Shown here: piece by piece, positions 1 to 8,190 of the stretch | How positions within the stretch are numbered: position 1 is the stretch's first letter | How the letters are laid out: each line of letters opens with the position of its first letter | Assembly: GCA_017644045.1 (NCBI GenBank) | Contig: JAEPMI010000007.1 | Span: 186,001-250,000 of the forward strand | Source of the DNA: Deltaproteobacteria bacterium | Lineage (GTDB): Bacteria > Myxococcota_A > Polyangia > Polyangiales > Houyiibacteriaceae | Reading direction: 5' to 3' | Length of the DNA: 64,000 bases | Position numbers and translations under genes: made by a program | The notes under the pieces: generated by a model | Seen by the model: the letters and a program-made list of their open reading frames with translations, nothing else | Told to the model about the DNA's origin: nothing | Databases searched by the model: none

Positions 1-1788
1 CCCGAAGCCGAAGGGGAAGAGCGGCTCGGTGCCCTCGGCGGCGAGGTGCCGGTAGCCGTGGAGGTAGCCATAGGTGACGGAGTCGCTGACGTTGTCGAAG
101 GGCGGCAGGTCGGCTTCGGCCATGGGCCACGACACCGGCAGGCGTCCGCTCGGCGCGTGGTCGCCGTAGAGCACGTCGGCGAGCGCCTCGCCGCCACGGG
201 AGCCCGGATAGCCGGCCCACACGAGCCCCTCGATGTCGTCGAGCAGCCCGTCGACGAGCAGCGGACCGCTGCCCTCGAGCACGACGATGACGCGATCGCT
301 GAGAGCCGTGACCTCGGCGATGAGCGCCACGTGCTCGGCGGGAAGCGCCAGCGAATCCCGGTCGCCCGCGCCGACGCTCGCCTCGCCTTCGTCCTCGGCG
401 ACCAGACCCACCACCACGACCACGGCGTCGGCACCGGAGACCGCGTCGGGATCGGAGCCCGGGTCCGCGACGAGCGTGACGTCACCGACCGCGCCGAGCC
501 CCTCGAGGGCGTTCACGACGTCGCTCGCGATGACGGAGCTGCTGCCCTCGTCGCCGATGTTGTCCACTTCGGCGAGCGGCCCCGTGAGGACCACGGTCTC
601 GGTCGGGTCGAGGGGCAGCGCCAGCTCGTCGCCCACCGTCACGTTGTGGAGCAACACGATCCCGCGGCGGGCGACCTCGCGGGCGAGCGCGAGGTGCTCG
701 GGCGTCTCGCGAGCGCTCGCGTCGTCGGTCGGCTCGTGCGGTCCGAGCTCGTAGCAGAGCTGCGCGCGTGCGATGCGTCGCACGGCGTCGTCGAGGAAGG
801 ACTCGTCGAGCTCGCCGCGCTCCACCTCGCCGGGCACCGAACGGAACCGGTTACGGGCCGGCATCTCGATGTCGAGACCGGCGCGTACGCTCTCGCCGCC
901 ACCATGGGTCCCGAGGAGCCAGTCCGACTCCACGAAGCCCTGGAACTCCCACTCTCCCTTGAGGATGTCGCGCAGCAGATGAGTGTTCTGGTCCGCCCAG
1001 TCGCCGTTGATGCTGTTGTAGGCGCTCATCACCGACGCGACCTGCGCGTCGCGAACCGCCCGACGGAACTGGGGCAGGTACACCTCGCGAAGCGTCCGCT
1101 CGTCGATCTGGACGTCGACCTCGTGGCGGGTGTCGTCGATGTTGTTGGCGGCATAGTGCTTGGCGCTGGCCATCACGCCCTCGGACTGCACCCCGCGGAT
1201 GAAGGCCACGCCCATCGCGCCCATGTGGTGCGTGTCCTCCGAGTAGGTCTCCTGGCTGCGACCCCAGCGCGGGTGACTCACCAGGTTGATGGTCGGGGCG
1301 AGGAGGACGTTCGCGCCCGCAGACGCGAGCTCGCGGCCCATCGCCGCGCCGACCCGCTCCTCGAGCGCCGGGTCCCACGCGGCGCCCCGGAGGATCGCGA
1401 CGGGGAACGCCGTGCCCGTCTTGCCGGTGAAGGAGCTCAGGCCTCGTGGTCCGTCGAGCATGCCGAGCCCGGGCAGAGCGACCCGCTCGTTGCCCTCGAC
1501 GCGCCAGACCCCGTCGACGAGCGCCACTCGCTCGCCGTGCATCAGGCTCACCTTCTCCTCGACGCTCAGAGTGCGGAGGATCTCGGTGATCCGAGCCTCG
1601 ATCGCGTCGACCTCACCGGCCGGGCAGTAGGCGCGCGTGGCGTCGGTCGGCTCGAAGGGGTCGGGCTCGTAGTCCCGAGGACCCATGTCGACCTCGACCG
1701 CCATGTCGGCGGGCTCATCGCCGTCGTCGTCACCACACCCAAAGGCAGCGAGCACGCAGAGAGAGAGAAGATGCCGGCCCATTCGCAT
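1..1788 (-). CDS. Glycoside hydrolase family 3 beta-glucosidase-like lipoprotein (partial, C-terminus off window)
   Basis: Probable secreted exo-acting beta-glycosidase. The reading frame runs from an ATG at 1788 and is still open at base 1, so at least 596 residues are present and the C-terminus is missing. The start gives a short hydrophobic signal ending in a lipobox-like AAFGC followed by DDDGD, so a lipoprotein is likely. GH3 landmarks are a GxGMLDGPRG-like segment near residue 100, KHYAANN near residue 210 (substrate binding), and GFVESDW with the expected catalytic nucleophile Asp at about residue 289. The last visible residues, PLFPFGFG, are the motif that normally precedes the fibronectin III-like C-terminal domain. 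It lies downstream of rplS on the same strand but 129 bp away, so it is probably a separate unit. Sugar specificity cannot be read from the sequence. Confidence 0.9.
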   Translation of the reverse strand, partial: MRMGRHLLSLCVLAAFGCGDDDGDEPADMAVEVDMGPRDYEPDPFEPTDATRAYCPAGEVDAIEARITEILRTLSVEEKVSLMHGERVALVDGVWRVEGNERVALPGLGMLDGPRGLSSFTGKTGTAFPVAILRGAAWDPALEERVGAAMGRELASAGANVLLAPTINLVSHPRWGRSQETYSEDTHHMGAMGVAFIRGVQSEGVMASAKHYAANNIDDTRHEVDVQIDERTLREVYLPQFRRAVRDAQVASVMSAYNSINGDWADQNTHLLRDILKGEWEFQGFVESDWLLGTHGGGESVRAGLDIEMPARNRFRSVPGEVERGELDESFLDDAVRRIARAQLCYELGPHEPTDDASARETPEHLALAREVARRGIVLLHNVTVGDELALPLDPTETVVLTGPLAEVDNIGDEGSSSVIASDVVNALEGLGAVGDVTLVADPGSDPDAVSGADAVVVVVGLVAEDEGEASVGAGDRDSLALPAEHVALIAEVTALSDRVIVVLEGSGPLLVDGLLDDIEGLVWAGYPGSRGGEALADVLYGDHAPSGRLPVSWPMAEADLPPFDNVSDSVTYGYLHGYRHLAAEGTEPLFPFGFG

Positions 1789-1895
1789 GAACGCATCTGA
1801 CCCGAGCGGCAGGGCCGCGCGCAAGGGTCGAACGGACCGGAGAACGCAAGTCGGCTCGACGACGGGAGTCGCCGAGCCGAGTGAGAAGTCCCGAG

Positions 1896-1913
1896 CGAGC
1901 GCCGAAGCGCCCG
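1896..1913 (-). terminator. UUCG-capped hairpin after rplS (possible terminator)
   Basis: Immediately downstream of the rplS stop the minus strand can fold CGGGCGC-TTCG-GCGCTCG, with one G-U pair and a UUCG tetraloop. There is no clear U-tract, so this may be a 3' stabilising hairpin or a factor-assisted terminator rather than a classical intrinsic one. A second GC-rich stem (around 1852-1882) follows. Confidence 0.35.
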
Positions 1914-1916
1914 AGC

Positions 1917-2306
1917 TCAGTTCTTCTGGTCGCGGATGGTCTCTTCGGCGCCGTGGCGGCGGCTCGCGCGGAGGCGGGCCTTCTTGCCGCGGAGGTCGCG
2001 CAGGTAGTAGAGACGCGCCTGGCGGACGTGGCCGCGGGCCGCGATCTCGACCTGCTCGATGCGGGGCGAGTGCAGCGGGAAGATGCGCTCGACGCCCACG
2101 CCGTAGGAGACCTTGCGGACGGTGAAGGTGGCGCGAACGTCGCCACGACGGCGACGAATCACGACGCCCTCGAACACCTGCACGCGCTCCTTCTCACCCT
2201 CGCGGATGCGGAAGTGGACGCGAACGGTGTCTCCCACGCGGAAGGGCGGGAGTTCACGAAGCTGGGCCTGCTCGATGGCGGCGATCTGGGGGACCGTGTT
2301 GCTCAT
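1917..2306 (-). CDS. rplS: 50S ribosomal protein L19
   Basis: L19 of the large ribosomal subunit, located at the 30S/50S interface. The 129-residue product has the family core: [15 protein letters not shown] near residue 22, [10 protein letters not shown] near residue 44, and [14 protein letters not shown] followed by [19 protein letters not shown]. The length is slightly above the usual ~115-120 because of a short basic tail ([17 protein letters not shown]). It is the last gene of the rpsP-khpA-rimM-trmD-methyltransferase-rplS set, but 211 bp separate it from the preceding gene and that gap contains its own promoter and leader. It can therefore be expressed independently of trmD, as expected for a ribosomal protein needed at much higher level than a tRNA methyltransferase. 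Confidence 0.98.
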   Translation of the reverse strand: MSNTVPQIAAIEQAQLRELPPFRVGDTVRVHFRIREGEKERVQVFEGVVIRRRRGDVRATFTVRKVSYGVGVERIFPLHSPRIEQVEIAARGHVRQARLYYLRDLRGKKARLRASRRHGAEETIRDQKN

Positions 2307-2357
2307 GGGACGCTTCTGGTCGAAATCGTTGAAGAATCGTTAGCCGCTGACGCGGTG

Positions 2358-2396
2358 GCCGAGGCACTCTCGGCGGTGAGGGGCGACGAATGCCCC
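2358..2396 (-). promoter_or_regulatory. Two adjacent hairpins in the rplS 5' leader
   Basis: Between the predicted rplS promoter and its ATG the transcript can form GCCGAG-N5-CTCGGC (2358-2374) and GGGGC-N7-GCCCC (2380-2396), only 5 nt apart. Both stems are perfect. Position and compactness suggest a structured leader of the kind ribosomal proteins use for autoregulation. No known L19 leader consensus was recognised, so the regulatory role is inference. Confidence 0.4.
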
Positions 2397-2412
2397 ATCG
2401 GAAAGGGCGGGG

Positions 2413-2441
2413 TAGCTAGCATGGTGGCCAGAGACGGTCAA
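2413..2441 (-). promoter_or_regulatory. Sigma-70-type promoter for rplS
   Basis: On the minus strand TTGACC (2441-2436) and TAGCTA (2418-2413) are separated by exactly 17 bp. The expected transcription start near 2406 gives a leader of about 100 nt before the rplS ATG at 2306. The same box pattern precedes rpsP, the IHF gene and nuoA in this window. Confidence 0.65.
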
Positions 2442-2517
2442 CGCATCTGGCCTGCTTTTGCTCTTTGCGGGGTTGGAGGACGTAGCGCGAAGCGCGACGA
2501 CGCCCCACCGGCCGGCA

Positions 2518-3072
2518 CTAGCGCGCTCCGAGGAGGCGGTCGAGGATGATCGCGACCGCCGAGCGGACACTGAGGTGGTTGAACTCGTCGTCGAGGCCAT
2601 CGATTGGGGCCAAAAGGCCATCCGCACCGTCCAACGCCGGGTCGGCGAGGCCGTGGGCCGTGCCGAAGACCAGGAGCGTGGGTTCGTCCGCGAAGGTCGA
2701 TCGGGCGTCCGCGAAGGCGATCGTCTCCCGCCCGCGGGGGTTTGCGGCGGTCGCCCAGACACGCGGCCGGCGCCCAGCCAGCTCGCCGAAGGCGGCGATC
2801 GCGTCCTCGAGACTGGCCACGGGAGCCACCCGCTCCAGCGCTTTCTTCCGCGCGGGAATCCGATCCTTGCCGGCGCCCTCGACCCAGTGGCCGCGGATGC
2901 GCTGGACCAGCTCGCGCTGGGCGTCGATGGGCGAAACGACGAAGAGCCGAGCGCTCCCGTAGGTGCGACCAGTCCGGGCGATGTCGTGGACGTCGATGTT
3001 GGTGATGGCGGAGCTGATGGTCGCGCCCTTCCCGTCCCGCACCGGGTAGTGCACCAGTGCCAGACCAATCAC
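2518..3072 (-). CDS. SPOUT-fold SAM-dependent RNA methyltransferase (PF09936-like)
   Basis: Predicted RNA methyltransferase of the Methyltrn_RNA_4 type, a SPOUT family often encoded beside trmD. The 184-residue protein begins [16 protein letters not shown], has a central [17 protein letters not shown] segment, and near the C-terminus the knot-forming [11 protein letters not shown] loop, which in SPOUT proteins binds SAM, followed by [21 protein letters not shown] chose GTG 3072 because it overlaps the trmD stop in a GTGA arrangement and gives the family N-terminus. An in-frame upstream extension is open but runs antiparallel-free through trmD and is compositionally implausible. The substrate RNA is unknown; translational coupling to trmD supports a tRNA or rRNA target. 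Confidence 0.85.
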   Translation of the reverse strand: MIGLALVHYPVRDGKGATISSAITNIDVHDIARTGRTYGSARLFVVSPIDAQRELVQRIRGHWVEGAGKDRIPARKKALERVAPVASLEDAIAAFGELAGRRPRVWATAANPRGRETIAFADARSTFADEPTLLVFGTAHGLADPALDGADGLLAPIDGLDDEFNHLSVRSAVAIILDRLLGAR

Positions 3073-3803
3073 GACTCGTCCTCCGCCGCGAGCTCGGCGA
3101 GGAGCTTCCGGTCCTCGTCGGTCAGCGGCGCCGTCTCGAGCAGATCGGGCCGCCGCTCCTTGGTGCGCCGGAGCGCCTCCTTGCGGCGCCAACGGGCCAC
3201 GCGGGCGTGGTCACCGCTCTTGAGCACGGCGGGCACCTCCTGGCCGCGGAAGACCGAGGGACGGGTGTACTGCGGGTACTCCAGCAGGCCCGTGCTGTGG
3301 CTCTCCTCGGTGGCGGACTCGTCATTGCCGAGCACACCGGGACCGAGCCGCGCCACCGCCTCGATGATCGTCGCCCCGGCGATCTCCCCGCCGAGGAGCA
3401 CGAAGTCTCCGAGGCTGACCTCTTGATCGACCATGCCACGGATGCGTTCGTCGAAGCCCTCATAGCGGCCGCAGACCAAGGTCAGCGACGGGAGGGCCGC
3501 GAAGCGCTCGGCCATCCGCTGGTCGAAGCGATCGCCCTGCGGGGTCAGCAGCACCTTGTGGCTCGGACCGCCTCGCTCGGCGTCGAGCGCGTCGAGGGTC
3601 TCGGCGATCGGCCCGGGCATCAGGACCATGCCGCTACCGCCACCGTAGGGCGCGTCGTCCACGCTCCGGTGTTTGTCGGTCGCGAACTCTCGCGGCGAGC
3701 GAGCGACGATCTCGATCGCGCCGGAGTCCATCGCCTTGCCGAGCAAGCCGATCCGCAAGGCCTCGACGATCTCCGGGAAGAGCGTGACGATCTCGAAGCG
3801 CAT
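3069..3803 (-). CDS. trmD: tRNA (guanine-N1)-methyltransferase
   Basis: TrmD methylates G37 at N1 in tRNAs reading CNN and some other codons, preventing +1 frameshifts. The 244-residue product has [12 protein letters not shown] at its start, [12 protein letters not shown] near residue 55, [10 protein letters not shown] near residue 87, [12 protein letters not shown] near residue 110 and [11 protein letters not shown] near residue 130. These form the SPOUT trefoil knot that binds SAM. Next comes the [21 protein letters not shown] segment with the catalytic Asp/Glu region. ATG 3803 overlaps the rimM TGA by one base (TGATG), indicating coupled translation. Length is normal for the family. Confidence 0.98.
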   Translation of the reverse strand: MRFEIVTLFPEIVEALRIGLLGKAMDSGAIEIVARSPREFATDKHRSVDDAPYGGGSGMVLMPGPIAETLDALDAERGGPSHKVLLTPQGDRFDQRMAERFAALPSLTLVCGRYEGFDERIRGMVDQEVSLGDFVLLGGEIAGATIIEAVARLGPGVLGNDESATEESHSTGLLEYPQYTRPSVFRGQEVPAVLKSGDHARVARWRRKEALRRTKERRPDLLETAPLTDEDRKLLAELAAEDES

Positions 3804-4318
3804 CAGGCGGACCGCTCGGGGACGTCGTCCCAGCTCTCGCAGCGGACCCAGCCCTCCTCGACGTCGATCTCCGCGACCCACGGCGGGACCAGCGGGAGCT
3901 CCTTGGTGCCCTCGTCGCCGGTCACGACGAGACAGACCACGCTCGGATAGGTGATCACCTCGGTGACCTGTCCCACCCGCCGATCCTCGTAGCGGACCTC
4001 GAGGCCCTCCAGATCGGCGAGGTAGAGCTCGTCGTCGTCCAGGTCGGGCAGCTGGTCGCGGTCGACCCGCAGCTCGACGCCACGGAGGGCATCGGCCGCT
4101 TCATGGCTGCCCACGCCCTCGAAGGTGACGATCCAGTGCTTCGCCGCGCGTCGCGCGCGGACGATCGCCATCCGGCGCTCCCCGTCGTCGTTCGCGCCCC
4201 AGACCGCCTCGAGCTTACCCAGGAGCTTCGAGTCGGCGTTGAAAGGGTGAACGCGCACCTCGCCGCGCACGCCGTGCGGACGAGTGATGACGCCGAGGGG
4301 GACTCGCTCGGTGCTCAC
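3803..4318 (-). CDS. rimM: 16S rRNA processing protein RimM
   Basis: RimM assists late maturation of the 30S subunit head and binds S19. The 171-residue product shows the N-terminal RimM barrel with [20 protein letters not shown], and the C-terminal PRC-barrel region with [14 protein letters not shown] and the closing [14 protein letters not shown]. Length and order are typical. Its start overlaps the khpA stop by 4 bases and its stop overlaps the trmD start by one, so it is an internal operon gene. Confidence 0.97.
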   Translation of the reverse strand: MSTERVPLGVITRPHGVRGEVRVHPFNADSKLLGKLEAVWGANDDGERRMAIVRARRAAKHWIVTFEGVGSHEAADALRGVELRVDRDQLPDLDDDELYLADLEGLEVRYEDRRVGQVTEVITYPSVVCLVVTGDEGTKELPLVPPWVAEIDVEEGWVRCESWDDVPERSA

Positions 4319-4554
4319 TCGAGGATGTCGAGGAGCACCCGCCGACGGGAGCGGGTCTGCATCGAGGACAGCAGCGTGCGCATGGCGCGCGCGGTCCGGC
4401 CGTCCTTACCGATCACCTTGCCGAGGTCGTCTTGCGCGACGGTCAGCTCGAGGGTGACACGGCGGTCGCTCTCGACCACGTCGACCTGGACCTCGTCGGG
4501 CTCGTCCACGAGAGCCCGAGCGAGAAAGAGCACGAGCTCCTTGTGGGCTTCCAC
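4315..4554 (-). CDS. khpA: KH-domain RNA-binding protein KhpA
   Basis: Small (79 aa) single KH-domain protein of the KhpA/YlqC family, an RNA chaperone that in other bacteria partners KhpB/Jag and influences sRNA function and cell division. The KH signature is GKVIGKDGRTARAMRTLL at residues ~44-61 with the GxxG loop (GKDG). It follows rpsP by 7 bp and overlaps rimM by 4 bp, the standard position of khpA between rpsP and rimM. Start and length match the family. Confidence 0.93.
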   Translation of the reverse strand: MEAHKELVLFLARALVDEPDEVQVDVVESDRRVTLELTVAQDDLGKVIGKDGRTARAMRTLLSSMQTRSRRRVLLDILE

Positions 4555-4561
4555 GAGGAGC

Positions 4562-4810
4562 TCAGCTCGGGTTGGCGGCCGCGACGGCGCGGGTGACCTT
4601 GGTCACGCGCGGCGACACCTGGGCACCAACGCTGACCCAGTAGGCCAGGCGCTCGTGGTCCACGCGGGCCTCCGAGTCGGGCTTCGACGGGTCGTAGAGA
4701 CCGATCTGCTCGATGAAACGGCCGTCGCGGGCCTTCTGCTTGTCGGCGACGACGATGTGGTAGAAAGCGCGCTTCTTGGAGCCAGCGCGGGCCAATCGGA
4801 TCTTGACCAT
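4562..4810 (-). CDS. rpsP: 30S ribosomal protein S16
   Basis: S16 of the small subunit, required for 30S assembly. The 82-residue protein starts [20 protein letters not shown] and contains [32 protein letters not shown], all diagnostic. The reading frame is open upstream but ATG 4810 gives the family N-terminus, and GAGGAAAAC lies just upstream as a plausible ribosome binding site. First gene of its operon. Confidence 0.98.
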   Translation of the reverse strand: MVKIRLARAGSKKRAFYHIVVADKQKARDGRFIEQIGLYDPSKPDSEARVDHERLAYWVSVGAQVSPRVTKVTRAVAAANPS

Positions 4811-4930
4811 GGGTTCGTTTTCCTCGAAATCTCGCTGCGATCCCGAGAACGTCTCGGGGGATGGCGCCGGTGTCTGGGGTGGCCCCAAAGGTGGGGCCCA
4901 GCCCGAACGGGCCGGCACGAAAGGGAGCGG

Positions 4931-4959
4931 ACCCTAGCCGGGGGTCCCGGGTTGGTCAA
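4931..4959 (-). promoter_or_regulatory. Sigma-70-type promoter for the rpsP operon
   Basis: Minus-strand TTGACC (4959-4954), a 17-bp spacer and TAGGGT (4936-4931). Transcription would start near 4924 and give a leader of about 115 nt before rpsP. Confidence 0.65.
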
Positions 4960-5018
4960 GCGCTCACGGCCCACTCCGATGGGTGCCGGCGGCGGAACCC
5001 CATGGTAGGGAGCTGCCC

Positions 5019-6653
5019 ATGGGCTCGCACCCCCGGCTCCGCTGGCTCGTCTTCGCCCTACTCTGCACGGCGCTCGTCGCTTGCGGCGACGACGACGGGT
5101 CCACCGACGACGACGAGACCCCGGAGCCTCCGGCCCGGGTCGAGCTCCCCACCCCCGATCTGCGGCTGCTCGTTCTGACCGATCTCGACGGAACGCTGGA
5201 GCCCTGCGGCTGCACGTCCCGGCCCCTCGGCGGCATCGACCGGCTCGCGTCCAGGGTCCGCGCCCTGAGGGACGAGGCGCCGAGCGTCTTCGTCGCCGCG
5301 GGCGACCTCTTCCTGGGCCACGAAGGGCACGCCGGTCCGGATGGGAAGGCGCAGGAGGTCTGGCGCGCCGAGACCCTCACGACCGTGCTCAACGAGCTCG
5401 GCATGGCGGCCGCGGCGCCGGGGCCACGCGATCTGAGGCTGGGGCTCGAGACCTTCGGGGCGCTGCGGGAGCGGGCGGAGTTCCCGCTCTTGGCGGCCGG
5501 GAGCGCCCTGCCCTCCGACTCCGACTCCGACTCCGACTCCGACTCCGACTCCGACTCCGACTCCGACTCCGAGGGGCGGGGCTTCGAGGGGCATCGGATC
5601 GTGGAGGCGGCTGGGCTGAAGGTGGGGCTCTTCGGGGTGAGCGACCTCGGCCGGGCCGCCGAGAACGGCGATCCGATGGAGGCTGCCCGCGCCCAGGTGG
5701 CGGCGCTCCGCGAGGCGGGGGCCCAGATCGTGGTGGCGCTCACCCGGCTCGACCGCCGGCAGCTCCGCGAGGTGGCGCGCATCGAAGGGGTGGATTTCGT
5801 GGTCCGGGCCGGCTTCGACCAGGAAGAGGTGCTCGCGCCGACCGCGGCGGGCAACGGGGTGCTGCTCCACGCCGGCCGTCAGGGACAGCACCTGCTGGTC
5901 GTGGACCTCTACCGCCCGGCCAGCGAGGGCGAGTGGACCGACGTGAGCCAGTGGACCGTGGACGAAGCCCGGCAGCAGCTCACCGAGGACATCGCGGAGC
6001 TGCGCGAGCGACTCGACGGGGACGAAGAGAACCCGCGGCTCACGGCCCTGGAGGCCGAGCTCGCCGCGCTCCGTGCCCCCGAGCTGCCGGAGAGCGGCCG
6101 CGCCTATTCGGCCCGCGCCGTGGACCTCGATCCCGACGCCGAGCGAGACCCGAGCGTGCGCCAGCGGCTCGAGCGGCTCGACGTCCGGATCAACGACCAC
6201 AACCGAGAGGCCTACGCCGACCGAGCGCCGCCGCCGGTCGCCGAGGGTCAGCCGACCTTCGTCGGCTCCGCCCGCTGCCAGTCGTGCCACATGCCGGCGT
6301 TCCAGTGGTGGAGCGGCCATCCGCACGGCAACGCCTACGAGACCCTCACCAGCCGGCACAAGGAGTTCCACCTCGAGTGCGTCGGCTGCCACGTGACCGG
6401 CTACGAGCTCCCGGGCGGCAGCACCGTCACTCACAACATGAACGGCGCGCTGGTCAACGTCGGCTGCGAGACCTGCCATGGCCCGGGCAGCCAGCACATC
6501 GCGGCCCCGGGGAGCCACAACATCCGCCGGGACCCGAACGAGCGCCTCTGCACGGGCTGTCACAACGAGGAGCACAGTGACCTCTTCGAGTTCGACGCCT
6601 ACCGTGCGACCCTCCTGGTGCCCGGCCACGGTCGGCCGGAGGGCTCCCGATGA
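5019..6653 (+). CDS. Lipoprotein with metallophosphatase-like N-domain and tetraheme cytochrome c C-domain
   Basis: Predicted exported electron-transfer lipoprotein of 544 residues. The signal peptide ends in TALVAC followed by GDDDG; ATG 5019 places the start directly at this signal, unlike an in-frame ATG 36 bases earlier. Residues ~50-330 resemble the N-domain of 5'-nucleotidase/UshA-like proteins that is fused to cytochromes in several deltaproteobacterial lineages (LTDLDGTLEPCGC..LGGIDRLASRV, VFVAAGDLFLGH). The C-terminal part (from residue ~410) carries four CXXCH haem motifs at about residues 420, 454, 483 and 511 (CQSCH, CVGCH, CETCH, CTGCH), like the cytochrome c554 family. A Ser-Asp run at residues 166-183 is encoded by a 6-bp tandem repeat. 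Whether the phosphatase-like part is catalytic is unclear. It overlaps the next gene by 4 bases. Confidence 0.8.
   Translation: MGSHPRLRWLVFALLCTALVACGDDDGSTDDDETPEPPARVELPTPDLRLLVLTDLDGTLEPCGCTSRPLGGIDRLASRVRALRDEAPSVFVAAGDLFLGHEGHAGPDGKAQEVWRAETLTTVLNELGMAAAAPGPRDLRLGLETFGALRERAEFPLLAAGSALPSDSDSDSDSDSDSDSDSDSEGRGFEGHRIVEAAGLKVGLFGVSDLGRAAENGDPMEAARAQVAALREAGAQIVVALTRLDRRQLREVARIEGVDFVVRAGFDQEEVLAPTAAGNGVLLHAGRQGQHLLVVDLYRPASEGEWTDVSQWTVDEARQQLTEDIAELRERLDGDEENPRLTALEAELAALRAPELPESGRAYSARAVDLDPDAERDPSVRQRLERLDVRINDHNREAYADRAPPPVAEGQPTFVGSARCQSCHMPAFQWWSGHPHGNAYETLTSRHKEFHLECVGCHVTGYELPGGSTVTHNMNGALVNVGCETCHGPGSQHIAAPGSHNIRRDPNERLCTGCHNEEHSDLFEFDAYRATLLVPGHGRPEGSR
5514..5567 (+). repeat. Tandem hexamer repeat encoding (Ser-Asp)9
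   Basis: Nine perfect copies of TCCGAC inside the cytochrome lipoprotein gene, followed by TCCGAG. In frame, each unit adds Ser-Asp, so copy-number changes lengthen or shorten an acidic linker without shifting the frame. Confidence 0.95.
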
Positions 6654-7159
6654 ACCGTCGTTTCTCCATCTTCGTCGCGATGATCGGCCTCGCCATCGCG
6701 CTGGTGCCGGGCGGCTGTGGCGGTGAGGACGAACCGACGACCGCCAGCTCGTCCGCGACCAGCGGCGCCGAATCGCCCGCCGAGTCGGACTCCGCAGTGG
6801 TCGAGGGCCCGGTCGAGGAAGATGCGTCGAGCCCGGACGTCGCCGTGACCGAGGTCCTCGAGGGGCGCGCCAGCTACTACGCCGACTCCCTCGCCGGCAA
6901 CAGCACTGCGAGCGGCGAGCCCTACGACCCGCAGGCCTACACCGCGGCGTCGCGGGATCTGCCCTTCGGGACCCGTGTGCGGGTCACCCGCCTCGACGGC
7001 GACGGCCAGCCGATGGCGTCGGTCATCGTTCGCGTGAACGATCGTGGACCGCACCGCGACCACTCGCGGATCCTGGATCTCAGCCGAGCCGCCGCCGAAG
7101 CGCTCGACATGATCCGCGCGGGCGTCGTCGACATCCGCGCCGAGATCCTCGCCGACTGA
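6650..7159 (+). CDS. RlpA-like double-psi beta-barrel lipoprotein
   Basis: 169-residue lipoprotein: the signal ends in LVPGGC, followed by an acidic, Ser-rich linker (~residues 24-68). The C-terminal domain has the RlpA/DPBB features EGRASYYADSLAGNSTASGEPYDP, AASRDLPFGTRVRVTRLD and VNDRGPHRDHSRILDLSRAAAEAL. RlpA proteins cut denuded glycan strands or sit at septa; here there is no SPOR domain, so septal targeting is not evident. ATGA overlap with the preceding cytochrome gene implies joint translation. It ends about 115 bp before a convergent gene. Confidence 0.88.
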   Translation: MNRRFSIFVAMIGLAIALVPGGCGGEDEPTTASSSATSGAESPAESDSAVVEGPVEEDASSPDVAVTEVLEGRASYYADSLAGNSTASGEPYDPQAYTAASRDLPFGTRVRVTRLDGDGQPMASVIVRVNDRGPHRDHSRILDLSRAAAEALDMIRAGVVDIRAEILAD

Positions 7160-7275
7160 CACTTGGGCGATTTCGAGAAAGTCCCCCAGTCGTCGCGAGC
7201 AAGTCGCTCCTCCTTCCCCCAAGAACCCAAAGGTCTCGCGGCCGAGCCGCTCGGCTTCGCGCTTCGTCCTCCGGG

Positions 7276-8190
7276 CTAGCCGACGCGGCTGGCGACGGCG
7301 ACTCGTGCGGCGTCGACGCCGCCGACCATCCGCACCGAGCGCAGGTGGCGCTCGACCGGGTACTCGCGGGTGTAGCCGTAGCCTCCGTGGATCTGCAGTG
7401 CGTGGTCGGTGGCGCTCAGTCCGGCGCGGACGGCGACCGCGCGGGCCTGCGCGGCGTCGGCCGCGTCGAGCGAGATCGCCGCCTTGTGCACGAGCAGCGC
7501 GGCGGCATCGATCGCCATCACGCCATCGGCGATCTTCCACTGGATGGCCTGGAAGTCGGCGATCGGGCGACCGAACTGTTTCCGCTCCTTGGCGTAGGCG
7601 ACCGCGGCGTCCATCGCCGCACGCGCGCTGCCGAGGGCGAGCGCCGCGAGGCCCAGGTCGTGCCAGACCGCCGGTTCGTCGCCGTCCGCGCCGAAAGGGC
7701 TCACCGTGCCAACGGTGACGCGCGCGAGTCCCGCGCCGCGATGGCCCATCGGGTCCACCGCCTCGACCGTCGCATCGGCCGCGACTCCGGTCGGGGTGAC
7801 GTACACGTCCGCCGGCGCCGGGGTGAGCCCCTCGACGTAGGTCGCGAACCCCTCACCACCGCAGAGCGCCTCCAGATCGCGATCGGTCCGCGCCAGACCG
7901 GCGAGCGCTGGCCCGGCGTGGACGGCCACCCGCCGCGCGACGGAAGGCGAGCCGCTGGCGAGCGCCTCGACCACCAGCGCGTAGGCCAGCGCGTCGAAGC
8001 CGACGCCGCCCCGCTCTTCATCGGTGGCGATGCCCCAGAACCCGAGCTCGGAGAGCTGGCTGCGGATGGCGTCGGGGATGGGCTCGCCGCCGTCGATGGA
8101 CTCGGCGTGCTTGCTCAGCCCCTCGCGCGCGAAGCGCAGCGCGGTGTCACGGACCTCGGTGTGGAGCTCGGAGAGCGCGAAGGACGTCAT
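7276..8190 (-). CDS. Acyl-CoA dehydrogenase family protein, shortened and lacking the usual catalytic Glu
   Basis: 304 residues against about 380 for typical members. The N-terminal helical domain is present (TALRFAREGL, ELGFWGIATDEERGGVGFD), and so is the C-terminal helical domain with YAKERKQFGRPIADFQAIQWKIAD and IHGGYGYTREYPVERHLR. The central beta domain that normally contacts FAD and acyl-CoA is reduced to a short Ala/Asp-rich stretch (~residues 105-175). At the C-terminus, where most short/medium-chain enzymes have YEG with the catalytic Glu, the sequence reads MVGGVDAARV, so that residue appears to be Gly. It may be a diverged, non-dehydrogenase member. Start ATG 8190 overlaps the cupin gene stop by 4 bases, so it is the last gene of that operon. 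Confidence 0.8.
   Translation of the reverse strand: MTSFALSELHTEVRDTALRFAREGLSKHAESIDGGEPIPDAIRSQLSELGFWGIATDEERGGVGFDALAYALVVEALASGSPSVARRVAVHAGPALAGLARTDRDLEALCGGEGFATYVEGLTPAPADVYVTPTGVAADATVEAVDPMGHRGAGLARVTVGTVSPFGADGDEPAVWHDLGLAALALGSARAAMDAAVAYAKERKQFGRPIADFQAIQWKIADGVMAIDAAALLVHKAAISLDAADAAQARAVAVRAGLSATDHALQIHGGYGYTREYPVERHLRSVRMVGGVDAARVAVASRVG

Noticed and set aside
46-1800. Long open frame on the plus strand over the GH3 gene
   Set aside because: It mirrors a gene with clear GH3 motifs on the minus strand, and its own product is His/Val/Arg-rich without any domain, typical of an antisense shadow at high GC.
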